DNA of 64,000 bases from JAKPBU01 sp964425695 (GCA_964425695.1 CAYRNF010000005.1:62001-126000); one strand, 5' to 3'. Counted from the stretch's first letter, positions 17,642 through 27,513 are shown. Translations and numbers: made by a program. The notes: a model not told the origin generated them from the sequence alone.

Positions 17642-18949
17642 ATGTCGCGTCGACTGTGGGTGATGACCGCTTCCTCGCTCGCCGTGGCCATGGCCGCCGC
17701 GCCCGCGCACGCCTTCCGCGTGGACTACGACCTGGGGCTGGGCGTGGAGCGCAACGACAACCTGCTGTTCACCCCCGACAACGAGATCGCCACCACCATC
17801 CTGCGCCCGGGACTGGGTTTCAGCCTGTCGCACGACACGTCGGCCTGGCAGGCCGAACTCACCGGCCGCGGCGAGTACCTGCACTACCAGGACGACCGTT
17901 TCGACAGCACGCTCGAAGGGGTGCTGAGCGGCCGCTTCAACTGGGTGGCGATCCCGGAGCGGCTGGCGTTCACGGTGGAAGACGACCTCAGCGTGCAGCC
18001 GGTCAACACGCTGTTGCCCGATTCGCCGGGCAACCGCCAGCAGGTCAACGTGCTGTCGGTCGGGCCCACCCTGTTCTTCGACATCGGCCGCACCCTGCGC
18101 GGCGCGGCGGAACTACGCTTCGTGGACAGCGATGCGGAAATCACCGAGGAATTCAACTCCAGCCGCGTCAACGCCGCGCTGCGCGCCACCAAGCAGATCG
18201 ATCCCACCTCGCGCCTGTCGGCCAACCTGCAGCTGCAGCGGGTGGACTTCGACCTGGACACGGTGGCGCGCGACTACGACCGTTCCGACCTGTTCGCGCG
18301 CTACTCGCGCAGCCTGGCGTCGATCGATTTCGCGGTGGACGCGGGCCTGTCGCGCATCGACTACCGGCGCGGCGGCGGCAACCGCTCCGAACCGCTGCTG
18401 CGCGTGGAAGGCACGTGGCGCTCCGGCGAACGCCACCGGGTGACGCTGCGCGCGTCCAGCCAGTTCTCGGACACGGCCACCGACGCGCTTGCCGGCATCG
18501 GCACCGACGCAGGCGAGGCCGCCACCGTCCCGGGAAGCGTGCCGGTCGGCGAAGCGGTGGTGAATGCCTCGCCCTACGAGGTGCGCGGGCTGGAACTGCA
18601 GTACACCTTCACCGCGCCACGGCTGACCGCGGTGGTCGCGCCGTACTACAACCGGCTTCGCTACGTGGATGCGGACGGGTTCGACCAGAACACCCACGGC
18701 GCGCGCGGCGACCTGAACTGGCTGGTGCGCCCGCGCCTGAACGTGGGCGCGTACGGCGCGTACGGCCGCATCCGCTACCTGCAGGGCGACCGCAGCGACG
18801 AAACCCGCGAAGTGGGGCTGTACGCCGGCTACGACTGGACGCGCAACCTGCGCACGCGGCTGAGCGTCGCGCGCAACCAGCGCGAGCTGCTGGGCGTGGA
18901 CGCGACCCAGAACGTCGCCCTGCTCACCGTGTCTTGGCACAACCGCTGA
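17642..18949 (+). CDS. outer-membrane beta-barrel protein of the EPS locus
   Basis: A 435-aa protein with a clear signal peptide (LAVAMAAAPAHAF). The mature part has alternating hydrophobic and aromatic strands with short turns throughout, ending in LLTVSWHNR, as in outer-membrane barrels. It resembles the TIGR03016-type barrel that travels with XrtA EPS loci. It probably forms part of the outer-membrane export path or anchors the polymer. It starts 16 bp after the kinase-like gene's stop and precedes the lyase gene by 56 bp. Confidence 0.78.
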   Translation: MSRRLWVMTASSLAVAMAAAPAHAFRVDYDLGLGVERNDNLLFTPDNEIATTILRPGLGFSLSHDTSAWQAELTGRGEYLHYQDDRFDSTLEGVLSGRFNWVAIPERLAFTVEDDLSVQPVNTLLPDSPGNRQQVNVLSVGPTLFFDIGRTLRGAAELRFVDSDAEITEEFNSSRVNAALRATKQIDPTSRLSANLQLQRVDFDLDTVARDYDRSDLFARYSRSLASIDFAVDAGLSRIDYRRGGGNRSEPLLRVEGTWRSGERHRVTLRASSQFSDTATDALAGIGTDAGEAATVPGSVPVGEAVVNASPYEVRGLELQYTFTAPRLTAVVAPYYNRLRYVDADGFDQNTHGARGDLNWLVRPRLNVGAYGAYGRIRYLQGDRSDETREVGLYAGYDWTRNLRTRLSVARNQRELLGVDATQNVALLTVSWHNR

Positions 18950-19005
18950 GCCGCACGGTGCCTCGCGGCCGCGGCCATCGTCCCGCATCCGGAGGAATCC
19001 GTCCC

Positions 19006-20817
19006 ATGACCACGACCTGCCTGGCGCTCCTGCTGTCCGGCGCCTTCGCCACCGGCTGTGCACCGGCGGGCCATGGCGGCGCCGCGGACGGGCATGCGGC
19101 CGCGCGCCCTGCCCGGCTGGCGCAGGCGGCTGCACCGGCCCCGGCCGCGCCCATGGCGGTCGAGCCGGGCATCCCGCTCGATCTGTCCTACGTGGATCGC
19201 AAGGGCCGCGGCCTGGCCACCCTGCGGCGCTGGGTGGACAGCGCGGTGTCCGGCAGCCCGGGCTATGCCTTCGCCGCGGGCGATGCGGCGGTGCTGTACC
19301 GGCTGACGCCCCGGCAGGCGTACTGCGACCTGGCGGTGCGCATGGTGGAGCGGCAGGTGTCCGACGCCGAAGCCGCGATCGCGCGCGGCGCGCGGCCGGA
19401 GATCGCCGGCGACTCCTACCTGGAGGTGGGCCCGCGCATCGCGGACCTGTCGCTCACGCTGGACACGTGCAAGGCCGGCATCGACGAGGCCACGCGCAAG
19501 CGCTGGAGCGCATACGCCGAGCAGGCAGTATGGAACGTCTGGAACCACCAGGCCGCGCAATGGGGCGGCCATGCGCACGCGTGGACCGGCTGGTCCGTGG
19601 ACAACCCCGGCAACAACTACTACTACAGCTTCGTGGAGGCGACCCTGTACTGGGCGCTGGCCAGCGGCAGCGGCAAGTGGATGACGTTCCTGCGCGACCG
19701 CAAGCTGCCACCGTTGCAGGCCTACTACGCCAGGCTGCCTGGCGGCGGTAGCCTGGAAGGCACGGGCTACGGTGCCGCGCACATGCGACTGTTCCCGTTG
19801 TACCGGCTGTGGCGCGACGCCACCGGCCAGGACCTGGCCAACGCAAACCCGCACGCCAACGACAGCATCGCCTACTGGGTGCACGCCACGGTGCCCACGC
19901 TCGACAGGTTCGCGCCGATCGGCGACCAGTCGCGCAGTTCCGTGCCCGAGCTGTACGACTACCACCGCCGCGTGGTGCTCGAAGCGCGACAGCTGAGCAG
20001 GGACCAAGGCAATCGAGCGCTGGCGTCATGGTGGCTCGACAACATTTCGCTGCAGGAGATGAGCGGCTTCAACAGCCTGGCCGCCCTGCTGCCCACCGGC
20101 GACGCGGCGGGCGCGCCCACGGCGCTGTACCACCACGCCACGGGCACCGGCCACCTGTTCGCACGCAGCGCCTGGGATCGCGATGCCATGTGGCTGGCCG
20201 TGGTCGCCGGGCCGTACAACGAAAGCCACGCCCACCAGGAACATGGCGGCTTCACCCTGTTCGCGCGCGACTGGCTGGCCGTGAGCCAGAACATCTGGAG
20301 CCACAGCGGCATCCAGCAGGGCACCGAAACCCATAACGTGCTGCGGTTCGAGCGCAGCGATCCCGAGGCCCGCCAGTGCATGTCGCCGCAGGGCGACCGC
20401 GTGGTGCACCAGTGCGAATCCCCGGACAGCGCCGCGACCATGCGGGTGCAGGATCTCGGCAACGGGCGCCTGGCGATCGACACGGACCTCACCGGCGTTT
20501 ACGGCGGCAACCCGGCGGTGAAATCGTGGCAGCGCCGCTTCGACTTCGGCGGGCGGATCTTGCGCGTGTCGGACCGGTTCGCCGTGGGGCCGGGCACGCG
20601 CGCGATCTTCCAGGTCAACGTGCCCGAGCAACCCCGCGTGCAGGGCAATGAGGCGACCGCCGGGCGCCTGCGCATCCGCGTGCTCGAACCGGCGGACGCG
20701 ACGCTGAGCGTGCACGACTGGCGCACGGTGGACGGCCAGGAGTTCCGGCGCGGCTGGCGCCTGGACGCCTCGGGCGGCACGTCCACCTACGTGGTGGAGC
20801 TGAGCGAAGCCGACTAG
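19006..20817 (+). CDS. heparinase II/III-like polysaccharide lyase, lipoprotein
   Basis: A 603-aa protein with an N-terminal signal and lipobox (FATGCAPAG), a short Ala/Pro-rich linker, an alpha/alpha-toroid N-domain (SYLEVGPRIADLSLT ... NNYYYSFVEATLYWALA) and a heparinase II/III C-terminal domain with the catalytic-type segment GPYNESHAHQEHGGFTLF. Lyases of this class cut uronic-acid-containing polymers by beta-elimination, and EPS loci often encode one for trimming or release. A strong GGAGGA site lies 8 bp before the ATG. It is closely similar to the next gene over about 540 residues. Confidence 0.83.
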   Translation: MTTTCLALLLSGAFATGCAPAGHGGAADGHAAARPARLAQAAAPAPAAPMAVEPGIPLDLSYVDRKGRGLATLRRWVDSAVSGSPGYAFAAGDAAVLYRLTPRQAYCDLAVRMVERQVSDAEAAIARGARPEIAGDSYLEVGPRIADLSLTLDTCKAGIDEATRKRWSAYAEQAVWNVWNHQAAQWGGHAHAWTGWSVDNPGNNYYYSFVEATLYWALASGSGKWMTFLRDRKLPPLQAYYARLPGGGSLEGTGYGAAHMRLFPLYRLWRDATGQDLANANPHANDSIAYWVHATVPTLDRFAPIGDQSRSSVPELYDYHRRVVLEARQLSRDQGNRALASWWLDNISLQEMSGFNSLAALLPTGDAAGAPTALYHHATGTGHLFARSAWDRDAMWLAVVAGPYNESHAHQEHGGFTLFARDWLAVSQNIWSHSGIQQGTETHNVLRFERSDPEARQCMSPQGDRVVHQCESPDSAATMRVQDLGNGRLAIDTDLTGVYGGNPAVKSWQRRFDFGGRILRVSDRFAVGPGTRAIFQVNVPEQPRVQGNEATAGRLRIRVLEPADATLSVHDWRTVDGQEFRRGWRLDASGGTSTYVVELSEAD

Positions 20818-21275
20818 CCCGCGCCGGCGGGAGGCGTCTGGCCCCACCGCGAGCCGGTCCGAAGCGATCTTCCCCGCACAGCGGAACACCCTGCCCGCCG
20901 GCACCGCGGAAGGCGACATCCAGCCCTCCGGAAGGGGCGGCCGCCTCGCCTCTCACCGTCCGGCTGGTCATGCGGGGTGTTCCCCGCTATCCTGCGCGCG
21001 CCCGCGGACGGCCCTGGCTCCAGGTCCAGGCCATCCGGCAGGCGGCGCCAGAATCCGGCGCAACAGGCGCCGTGCCACCGCAGACGGAGCGGACAGGCAC
21101 ACAGGGGGGCGCAGCGATCTCACCCGCCAGGATGCAATCCTTACAGGCGCCCCCGCTTGGACCCTCTTTTAAGCCGCCCCAGCCTCCCTGCCCCGGTGCG
21201 CGCACATCGCGCGCCCTGCGCTCTTCGCGCCAATGCCTTGCCTGACCAGCCCACCGCCTTCGCGGGGAGGCGCCG
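20818..21275. other. 458-bp intergenic region between the two lyase genes
   Basis: No coding signal beyond shadow frames. It is GC-rich like the flanking genes. Short inverted repeats are present (for example GGGGTGTTCCCC around 20973-20984), but none has a T-run that would make it an obvious terminator. It probably contains the promoter of the second lyase gene; no convincing -35/-10 pair was identified. Confidence 0.5.
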
Positions 21276-23558
21276 ATGAGCCGCCGCCCGGGTCGGCTGC
21301 CGCCCGCGGTCGCAGCACTTGCCGGCTTCTGCCTGGTCCCGGTGCTGCTGGTTGCCGCCGGCGTGGTGGCCCGGCACGTGAGCAGTCCTGGCCGCACTGA
21401 CGTCCTCGTGGCCGCGCCTGCGGCCGCGCCAGGCAAGCCGGTTGCCGCCTCGCGGGCGCAGGCGCGGCACGCAACCCCTGCCGGCGGAGCACTGGGCGAG
21501 TCGCCCCGACCGGTGCCGAACCCGGTGGCTTCGGTGCCGGCAACGCCGGTCGGCGCGGCCGACCCGCTGCGGCAGACCACCGAGCGCGGGACCTCGCCGG
21601 AAGTCGAGGTATCGCCGGCCGTTGCCGCGCAAGCACCGGGCGGTTCCGTGCCTGCGTTCGCCCGCCGCCTGCAGTCGGGTCTGGTGCGCGCCGGCAAGAG
21701 CGTGGTTGACGACCTGCGCACGGTATTGGCACCCCTGTTCGCGCCTTCGACCGGCTGGGTGCGCGCACCGGACAAGTTGGCACGCACGCCGGAATCCCCG
21801 GAAGAGCCACGCACGCCGGACCCCGACACGCCCGATACAGCCACACCACCGCTGCCTCCCGGCACCGAGGTCGAGTTGCGCAGCGTCGAGGCGATCTCGC
21901 GCGCGGACCTGGTGCAGCTGGCGATCGACGTGACCGCGGTGGATCGCGCTTCCACGGCCTACACCCGCTTCAAGTCCTGGGTAGACAGCGCCGTCAACGG
22001 CAGCCCGGGCTACGACTTCCATGCCGCCGACACGGCGATCATGTTCGCGATCACACGCGACACCCGCTACTGCAGCACCGGCGTGAGCCTGGTGGAAGCG
22101 CAGGTCGCGGCGGCCGAATCGGCGATCGCCGGCAACCGCAACCCGGCGATCGCCGGCGACTCCTACCTGGAAGTCGGCCCGATGATCGCGGACCTGGCGT
22201 ACGTGTACCAGGCATGCAGCGCGCAGATGACCGCGGCCCAGCGTCAGCGCTGGGCGGCCTACGCGGAGCAGGCGATCTGGAACGTGTGGAACCACCAGAA
22301 CGCCCGCTGGGGCAACCGGTCCGCGCCCTGGAGCGGCTGGTCGGTGACCAATCCCGGCAACAACTACCACTACAGTTTCATCGAAGCGACCATGACCTGG
22401 GCGCTGGCCTCCGGCAGCAGGACCTGGTTCGATTTCCTCGCCAGCAACAAGCTGCCCACGATGCAGGCGTACTACGCCACGCTTCCGGGTGGCGGCAGCC
22501 TGGAAGGCACCGGCTACGGCACGGCGCAGATGCGGCTGTTCGACCTGTACCGGCTGTGGAGCAAGTCCACCGGCCAGGATCTTTCGCTCACCGGCACCCA
22601 TGCGCGCAACACGGTGCCCTACTGGGTGCACGCCACGGTGCCCACGCGCGACCGCTTCGCGCCCATCGGCGACCAGTCGCGCAATTCGGTGCCGGAGCTG
22701 TACGACTACCACCGCCACCTGGTGCTGTCGGCGCGCGCCCTGAGCCACGATCCGGCGATCCGCGACATGGCCAGCTGGTGGCTGCGCAACATCTCGGTGC
22801 CGCAGATGGGCCAGGGCGCGAACCTGCGCTACGACGCGCTGCTGCCGGCCGGCAGCGCCAACTCCCCGCCCAGCGCACTGCACTACGTGGGCGAAGGCAC
22901 CGGGCACGTGTTCGCGCGCACCGGCTGGGACACGCAGGCGATGTGGATGGCCTTCGTGGCCGGCCCGTACAACGAAAGCCACGCCCACCAGGACCAGGGC
23001 TCGTTCACGCTGTTCTCCCGCGGCAGCTGGCTGGCGGTGACCGAGAACATCTGGAGCCAGAGCGGCATCAACCAGGGCACCCAGTTCCACAACGTGGTGC
23101 GGTTCGAGCGCAGTAACACCTCGGCGCAGCAGTGCACGGCGCCGGCCGGCGATCCGATCGTGCACCAGTGCGAGGGCACCCGCTCCACCGCCACGGTGAC
23201 GCCGGGCGAGAACGGCGCGCTCACCATCACCGCCGACCTCACCCCCGCCTATCGCGGCAACCCCGCGTTGCTGGGCTGGAACCGGCGCCTCGACTTCGGC
23301 GCGCGTCGCCTGCGCGTGCTGGACAACTTCTCGCTGGGCGCGGGCACCACAGCGTGGTTCCAGCTCAACGTGCCGGTGCAGCCGACCGTGGTGGATGCGC
23401 GCACCGTGGACGCTGGCGGCATGCGGGTGCGCGTGCTGCAGCCGGCCAATCCCACCATCCGGCTGGTCAACTGGACCGGCAACGGGTTCAACCAGGGATG
23501 GCGGATCGATATCGGCGGTGCCGCGACGACGTACGAAGTGGAGCTGGCCGAGCGGTAG
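21276..23558 (+). CDS. heparinase II/III-like polysaccharide lyase, membrane-anchored paralogue
   Basis: A 760-aa paralogue of the preceding lyase. It differs at the N-terminus: a basic start, one uncleaved-looking hydrophobic helix (VAALAGFCLVPVLLVAAGVV), then about 190 residues of Pro/Ala/Thr-rich linker before the catalytic part (from about residue 210). The C-terminal segment reads GPYNESHAHQDQGSFTLF, so the His residues are kept while neighbouring residues differ. This suggests a tethered enzyme in the periplasm or at the envelope with somewhat different specificity. Tandem placement points to gene duplication. Confidence 0.82.
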   Translation: MSRRPGRLPPAVAALAGFCLVPVLLVAAGVVARHVSSPGRTDVLVAAPAAAPGKPVAASRAQARHATPAGGALGESPRPVPNPVASVPATPVGAADPLRQTTERGTSPEVEVSPAVAAQAPGGSVPAFARRLQSGLVRAGKSVVDDLRTVLAPLFAPSTGWVRAPDKLARTPESPEEPRTPDPDTPDTATPPLPPGTEVELRSVEAISRADLVQLAIDVTAVDRASTAYTRFKSWVDSAVNGSPGYDFHAADTAIMFAITRDTRYCSTGVSLVEAQVAAAESAIAGNRNPAIAGDSYLEVGPMIADLAYVYQACSAQMTAAQRQRWAAYAEQAIWNVWNHQNARWGNRSAPWSGWSVTNPGNNYHYSFIEATMTWALASGSRTWFDFLASNKLPTMQAYYATLPGGGSLEGTGYGTAQMRLFDLYRLWSKSTGQDLSLTGTHARNTVPYWVHATVPTRDRFAPIGDQSRNSVPELYDYHRHLVLSARALSHDPAIRDMASWWLRNISVPQMGQGANLRYDALLPAGSANSPPSALHYVGEGTGHVFARTGWDTQAMWMAFVAGPYNESHAHQDQGSFTLFSRGSWLAVTENIWSQSGINQGTQFHNVVRFERSNTSAQQCTAPAGDPIVHQCEGTRSTATVTPGENGALTITADLTPAYRGNPALLGWNRRLDFGARRLRVLDNFSLGAGTTAWFQLNVPVQPTVVDARTVDAGGMRVRVLQPANPTIRLVNWTGNGFNQGWRIDIGGAATTYEVELAER

Positions 23559-23607
23559 GCGCGGTCCCGGCGGGGTTCTTCACGCGCGGCGATGGCACGC
23601 GACCGCG

Positions 23608-24372
23608 CTAGTGCCGCTTGAGCAACGCGTTGCCTGCGTAGTGCGCGAAGTACCAGCCTGAGCGCACTGGATCGAGTCGTTCGATTTCACGGTAGATGCG
23701 CCACTGCCAGCCGGCCGCGCGCAGCTTGTTGCCCGACAGCGACCCGCCGCGCACCAGGTAATCGGCGACCGGGGCGGGATCGGGCAGGCGCAGCGCCTGC
23801 CCTGCCCTGCGCACCAGTTCCAGCCAGAACACGTAGTCCTCGTGGCCGATGCGCTGGAAGCGCATGTCGCCCAGGCTGCGGTCGTATGCACCGGTCAGGT
23901 TGCCGATGCGGTTGCTCTTGAGCATATCCGCATGGCGCACGCGCGCAGGCGGGCGCACCAGCGACAGCACGCGCCCGCGCTCGTCCACGCGCCGGTAGCT
24001 GGCGTAGCTGACCTGCGCGCCGGTGGCCTGCATGTGCCGCACCTGTCGCTCGAGCTTGCCGGGGTGCCAGGTGTCGTCGCTGTCCAGGAACGCCACGATG
24101 GCGCCGGTCGCCGCCTCGATGCCGAGATTGCGCGCGGCCGCCACGCCGGCGTTGTGCGCCTGCCGGATCGGCACCACGCGGTCGTCCCGCTCGGCCGCGG
24201 CCTGGGCCAGGGCCCACGTCGCGTCCTGCGAGCAGTCGTCCACCACCAGCAGCTCGAGCGCGTCATGCGACTGGCGCAGCACCGAATCCATGGACGCCTG
24301 CAGGGTGCAGGCCGCGTTGTAGGCAGGCATCACCACGCTGACCCGGGGCGCGGACGCGGCCTGCGCGCGCAT
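23608..24372 (-). CDS. glycosyltransferase family 2
   Basis: A 254-aa GT-A fold glycosyltransferase. The N-terminus has VSVVMPAYNAACTLQASMDS and LLVVDDCSQD, and the metal-binding DSDD box is FLDSDDTWHPGK. Such enzymes add sugars to the lipid-linked repeat unit at the cytoplasmic face. The ATG at 24372 was used; a GTG at 24384 would give a 4-bp GTGA overlap with the upstream gene and cannot be excluded. It is the last gene of the long minus-strand run 23608-32808. The large open frame that continues upstream to 25611 is a shadow of the next gene. Confidence 0.88.
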   Translation of the reverse strand: MRAQAASAPRVSVVMPAYNAACTLQASMDSVLRQSHDALELLVVDDCSQDATWALAQAAAERDDRVVPIRQAHNAGVAAARNLGIEAATGAIVAFLDSDDTWHPGKLERQVRHMQATGAQVSYASYRRVDERGRVLSLVRPPARVRHADMLKSNRIGNLTGAYDRSLGDMRFQRIGHEDYVFWLELVRRAGQALRLPDPAPVADYLVRGGSLSGNKLRAAGWQWRIYREIERLDPVRSGWYFAHYAGNALLKRH

Positions 24373-24380
24373 CCCCGGAT

Positions 24381-25586
24381 TCACGACGCCTTCCGCAGTT
24401 CGGCCGCTTGCGCATGCCACGAAGACACCGGGCGCGGCAGCGCGTAGTCGCGGTACTCGTTGGGATCGCCGCGTTCGCCTGCTTCGGCGGCCTTGATGAT
24501 GTTGTAGGTTTCGCGCGCGGTGACGTAGTGCAGGCGGTAGCGCTCGCCGTCGTTGTACTTGCGCTCCAGGTGCGTGTGCATCGCATCCACCGGCGTGCCC
24601 AGCAGCGTGTCCATGTCGGCTTCCTGGGTGCCGTGGGTATGGATCTTGACGAAGATCCATTCCGGCCGCCCTTCCACGTGGATCCCGGTGCGCACCCACG
24701 CATCCACGCGGTCCGCGGTGGGCGGGCAGCCGGCGCGCACGTCGGAGTTCTCGATGCGCGGCATCACCCCGTGCCGGCGGTTGCGCCAGTTCAGGCCCAG
24801 CGGACCCTGCACGATCATCAGGTCGCCGGTGGGCTTGTGCCCGGCGCGCACCGGTACGCCGCTGTCGTGGGACTTCGGCGCGTTGGGATCGTCGGTGGCG
24901 TAGTAGATCGAATTGATCGTGCCGGTCTGCGTGTCGCTGGGCGCAGACGGCAGGGTGAAGTCGGCGTAGCAGCCCAGCTCGCGCAGCAGGGTCAGTTCGT
25001 TGTCCAGGCCGCACCAGCGCCCGTCCGGGCGCGAGTTGTCCAGGCACCAGTTGCCGTGGATGAAGCCGAAGCGCAGGCGGCCATCGTACGGGTCGCGCGA
25101 CAGCGCGCCGTGGCGCTCGTGGAGCACGCGGCAGAAGCGGGTGATCGATGCGCGGAAGTTGCGCTCGGTGTCGTTGTCGTGGTGCAGGTGGACCTCGAGC
25201 TCGCCGTAGCCGTCCGCGCACAGCGATGCGAGCTTGTCGAGGTGCTCCTCGGCGTATTCCTCTTCCGGGTAGAAGAACGTGTGCTGCGGCGGGCGCCCGT
25301 CGGCATCGCGGTGGCGTGCCGCCAAGGCGCGGTACTCGCTGCACCAGCGGTCCACGCGCGCGCGCTGGGTCGGCAGGTCCGCCCCTTTCCACATCGGTTC
25401 GAAGTGGTCCACGAAGCAGAACATCACGTGCACCGCGCGGTCCGAAGGCGGCCGATGCGCCGGCCGGCGCAGCCAGGCCCCGATCCACTGGTGCATGTTG
25501 CGGGCCTTCAGCAGGCGCCAGGTCGCCAGCGCGAGCAGCGCTGCCAGTGCCGGCACGGCGAGCAGGAACCAGCCCAGCGCGTTCAT
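24381..25586 (-). CDS. membrane-anchored polysaccharide-deacetylase-like protein
   Basis: A 401-aa protein with one N-terminal membrane helix (LGWFLLAVPALAALLALATW) and a soluble domain. That domain resembles the NodB-type barrel superfamily: FCFVDHFEPMW holds a possible metal-binding Asp, GELEVHLHHDND a possible His pair, and GFIHGNWCLDNSRPDG follows. The canonical TFDDG motif is absent, so it is at best a divergent member. It overlaps the true deacetylase gene upstream by 4 bp (ATGA) and sits in an EPS operon, so a polysaccharide-modifying role is likely. No specific activity can be assigned. Confidence 0.62.
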   Translation of the reverse strand: MNALGWFLLAVPALAALLALATWRLLKARNMHQWIGAWLRRPAHRPPSDRAVHVMFCFVDHFEPMWKGADLPTQRARVDRWCSEYRALAARHRDADGRPPQHTFFYPEEEYAEEHLDKLASLCADGYGELEVHLHHDNDTERNFRASITRFCRVLHERHGALSRDPYDGRLRFGFIHGNWCLDNSRPDGRWCGLDNELTLLRELGCYADFTLPSAPSDTQTGTINSIYYATDDPNAPKSHDSGVPVRAGHKPTGDLMIVQGPLGLNWRNRRHGVMPRIENSDVRAGCPPTADRVDAWVRTGIHVEGRPEWIFVKIHTHGTQEADMDTLLGTPVDAMHTHLERKYNDGERYRLHYVTARETYNIIKAAEAGERGDPNEYRDYALPRPVSSWHAQAAELRKAS

Positions 25587-26335
25587 CGGGCACGCTCCGC
25601 TTTCGGCGCATCGCCCGGCCGCAGCGCCGCGAACGTGTGGCCCTGCGCCCGCCACTGCGGCAGCAGCGTCTCGAGCATCACGAGCGAATGCGCGCTGTCG
25701 TCGTGCATCAGCACCACGTCGCCGGTGCGCACAGGATGCGCGGCGATGTTCGCCAGCAGCGCCTCCGGCGCACGCTGGCTGTAGTCCATGCTGTCGTAGG
25801 ACCAGTACGCCAGGCGCGTGCCTCGCACCGCGCAGTCCAGCAGCAGTCCGGGCGTGGCCACGCCGCGTGGCGGGCGGAAATCGTGCGCGGGTTGCCCGTC
25901 GATCGATTGCAGCAGCTCCTCGGTCCGGTCGATCTGCTGCATGCGCGCGGCGCGCCCGAGCCGGTCGAAATGCGGGTGGTCCCAGGAATGGTTGCCCAGG
26001 GCGTGCCCCTCTTCGACGATGCGGCGCGCGAGCGGCTCGTGCCGCTGCGCGTTGGCGCCGATGACGAAGAACGTGGCCTGCGCGCCGTGGCGCGCCAGCA
26101 GGTCCAGCAGGCGCGGGGTGTGGTCCGGGTGCGGGCCGTCGTCGAAGGTGAGGTACAGCGCGTGACCGGCGCGCGCGCCGGTGGTCACCGCGCAGCGCCG
26201 CGGCAGCAGGCGCAGCACGCGGTCGCGGCGCGGGCGTGGCGCCAGCGCCGCGCGTGCAGGCGGCACGCCCTCGCCCAGGGGCAAGGGGTGGTCGCCGGGC
26301 GGGGCCGGCGGCGTCATGGTGTGGGCATCCTGCAT
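25583..26335 (-). CDS. polysaccharide deacetylase (NodB/CE4 family)
   Basis: A 250-aa protein with all main NodB motifs in order: LTFDDGPHPDHT (metal Asp), GNHSWDHPHF (metal His pair) and FRPPRG. It removes N- or O-acetyl groups from sugars. No clear signal peptide precedes the domain; the N-terminus is Pro/Arg-rich, so the location is uncertain. The ATG at 26335 was chosen; another at 26317 is possible. The product could act with the adjacent deacetylase-like protein. Confidence 0.88.
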   Translation of the reverse strand: MQDAHTMTPPAPPGDHPLPLGEGVPPARAALAPRPRRDRVLRLLPRRCAVTTGARAGHALYLTFDDGPHPDHTPRLLDLLARHGAQATFFVIGANAQRHEPLARRIVEEGHALGNHSWDHPHFDRLGRAARMQQIDRTEELLQSIDGQPAHDFRPPRGVATPGLLLDCAVRGTRLAYWSYDSMDYSQRAPEALLANIAAHPVRTGDVVLMHDDSAHSLVMLETLLPQWRAQGHTFAALRPGDAPKAERAR

Positions 26336-26396
26336 GTGCCTTGTCAACGTATTCCGCGGCTACGAGCGGACGCGCGTTGTTCAGGCGCGGTCACGG

Positions 26397-27503
26397 TCAT
26401 GCACCGGCGCCATACAGGGCCTCGTAGCGCGCCGCCATGGCGCGCAGCGAGCCATGCACGGCAGCCCAGGCCTGCCCGGTGGCGCCCATGCGCGCGGCCA
26501 TGGCGGGGTCGCCCAGCACCCCCGCCATGGCGCGGGCGAAGGCGACGGGATCCTGCGCGGGCACCAGCAGGCCGTTGCGCCCGTCCATCACGATCTCGCC
26601 GTTCCCGCCCACGTCGGTGGCCACGATCGGAAGCCCCGCCGCGCACGCTTCGAGCAGCGCGATCGAGTAGCCCTCGCTGCGCGAGGACAAAGCGAACAGC
26701 TCGAAGCCGCGCAGCAGCGCGGCCACGTCGTGCCGGTCGCCGAGCAGGCGCACCCGGTGCGCCACCCCCAGCTCGCGCGCCTGCGCCTCCAGGCCCGGGC
26801 GCGCGGGGCCTTCGCCCACGATCACCAAGGCGGCGTGCGGCATCGCCGCGTGGACACGCGCGAACGCGTCCAGCAGCATCGTCTGGTCCTTGACCGGATT
26901 CAGGCGCCCCACGCTGCCGACGATGCGCGCGCCATCGCCCAGGTCCAGCGCATGCGCCAGCGCGCCGCGGGCTTGCGCATCGCCGGGCGCGAACGCATCG
27001 ATGCGGATCCCGTTGCCCACCGCCAGCAGCCGGCCGCGCGGCGCCACGCCCTGCACCTGGAACCGGGCGCGCGCCGCTTCGCAGACCGCGGCGACCACGT
27101 CGGTGCGCGGCATGGCGCGGCGGTAGAGCCATTCCTTGCGGCTGCGCGCATCGGCGGCGCCCATGCCGTGGCGGGTGTTGACCACGCGCCGCCACGCCAG
27201 GCCCAGGCCAGCGGCGCACGCCAGGTAGTGCGCGGCCGCGTTGTGGGTGTGCAGCACGCCGCCTTGCGCGGTCCGCATGGCCTGGCGCAGGCGCCGCATC
27301 GCGCGCAGGTCCAGGCCGTCGCGCTTGCCGCAGGCGACCACCGGCACGCCCAGCGCGTCCAGCTCCGCGGCCAGCAGGCCTTCGTTGAACACGCAGGCCA
27401 CGCGCACCTCGTGCCCGTCGGCGCGCTGCCGCGCCGCCAGGTCCACGACCATCCGCTCCAGCCCGCCGCGCTCCAGGTTTTCCACCACGTGCAGGATCTT
27501 CAC
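26397..27503 (-). CDS. glycosyltransferase family 4
   Basis: A 368-aa GT-B glycosyltransferase. The N-terminal Gly-rich loop is ENLERGGLERMV and the donor-site region is SSRSEGYSIALLEACAAGLP with the E-x7-E pattern (retaining GT4). The sugar it transfers cannot be predicted. It follows the PaaK-like gene by 10 bp on the same strand. Confidence 0.9.
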   Translation of the reverse strand: MKILHVVENLERGGLERMVVDLAARQRADGHEVRVACVFNEGLLAAELDALGVPVVACGKRDGLDLRAMRRLRQAMRTAQGGVLHTHNAAAHYLACAAGLGLAWRRVVNTRHGMGAADARSRKEWLYRRAMPRTDVVAAVCEAARARFQVQGVAPRGRLLAVGNGIRIDAFAPGDAQARGALAHALDLGDGARIVGSVGRLNPVKDQTMLLDAFARVHAAMPHAALVIVGEGPARPGLEAQARELGVAHRVRLLGDRHDVAALLRGFELFALSSRSEGYSIALLEACAAGLPIVATDVGGNGEIVMDGRNGLLVPAQDPVAFARAMAGVLGDPAMAARMGATGQAWAAVHGSLRAMAARYEALYGAGA

Positions 27504-27513
27504 TGGGGCGCCG

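Noticed and set aside
20973..20984. Short inverted repeat after the first lyase as a terminator
   Set aside because: Short stem, no T-run, and 150 bp after the stop.
23608..25611. 667-codon minus frame as a single glycosyltransferase gene
   Set aside because: Only the last 254 residues look like a protein; the upstream part is a shadow of the 401-aa gene in another frame.
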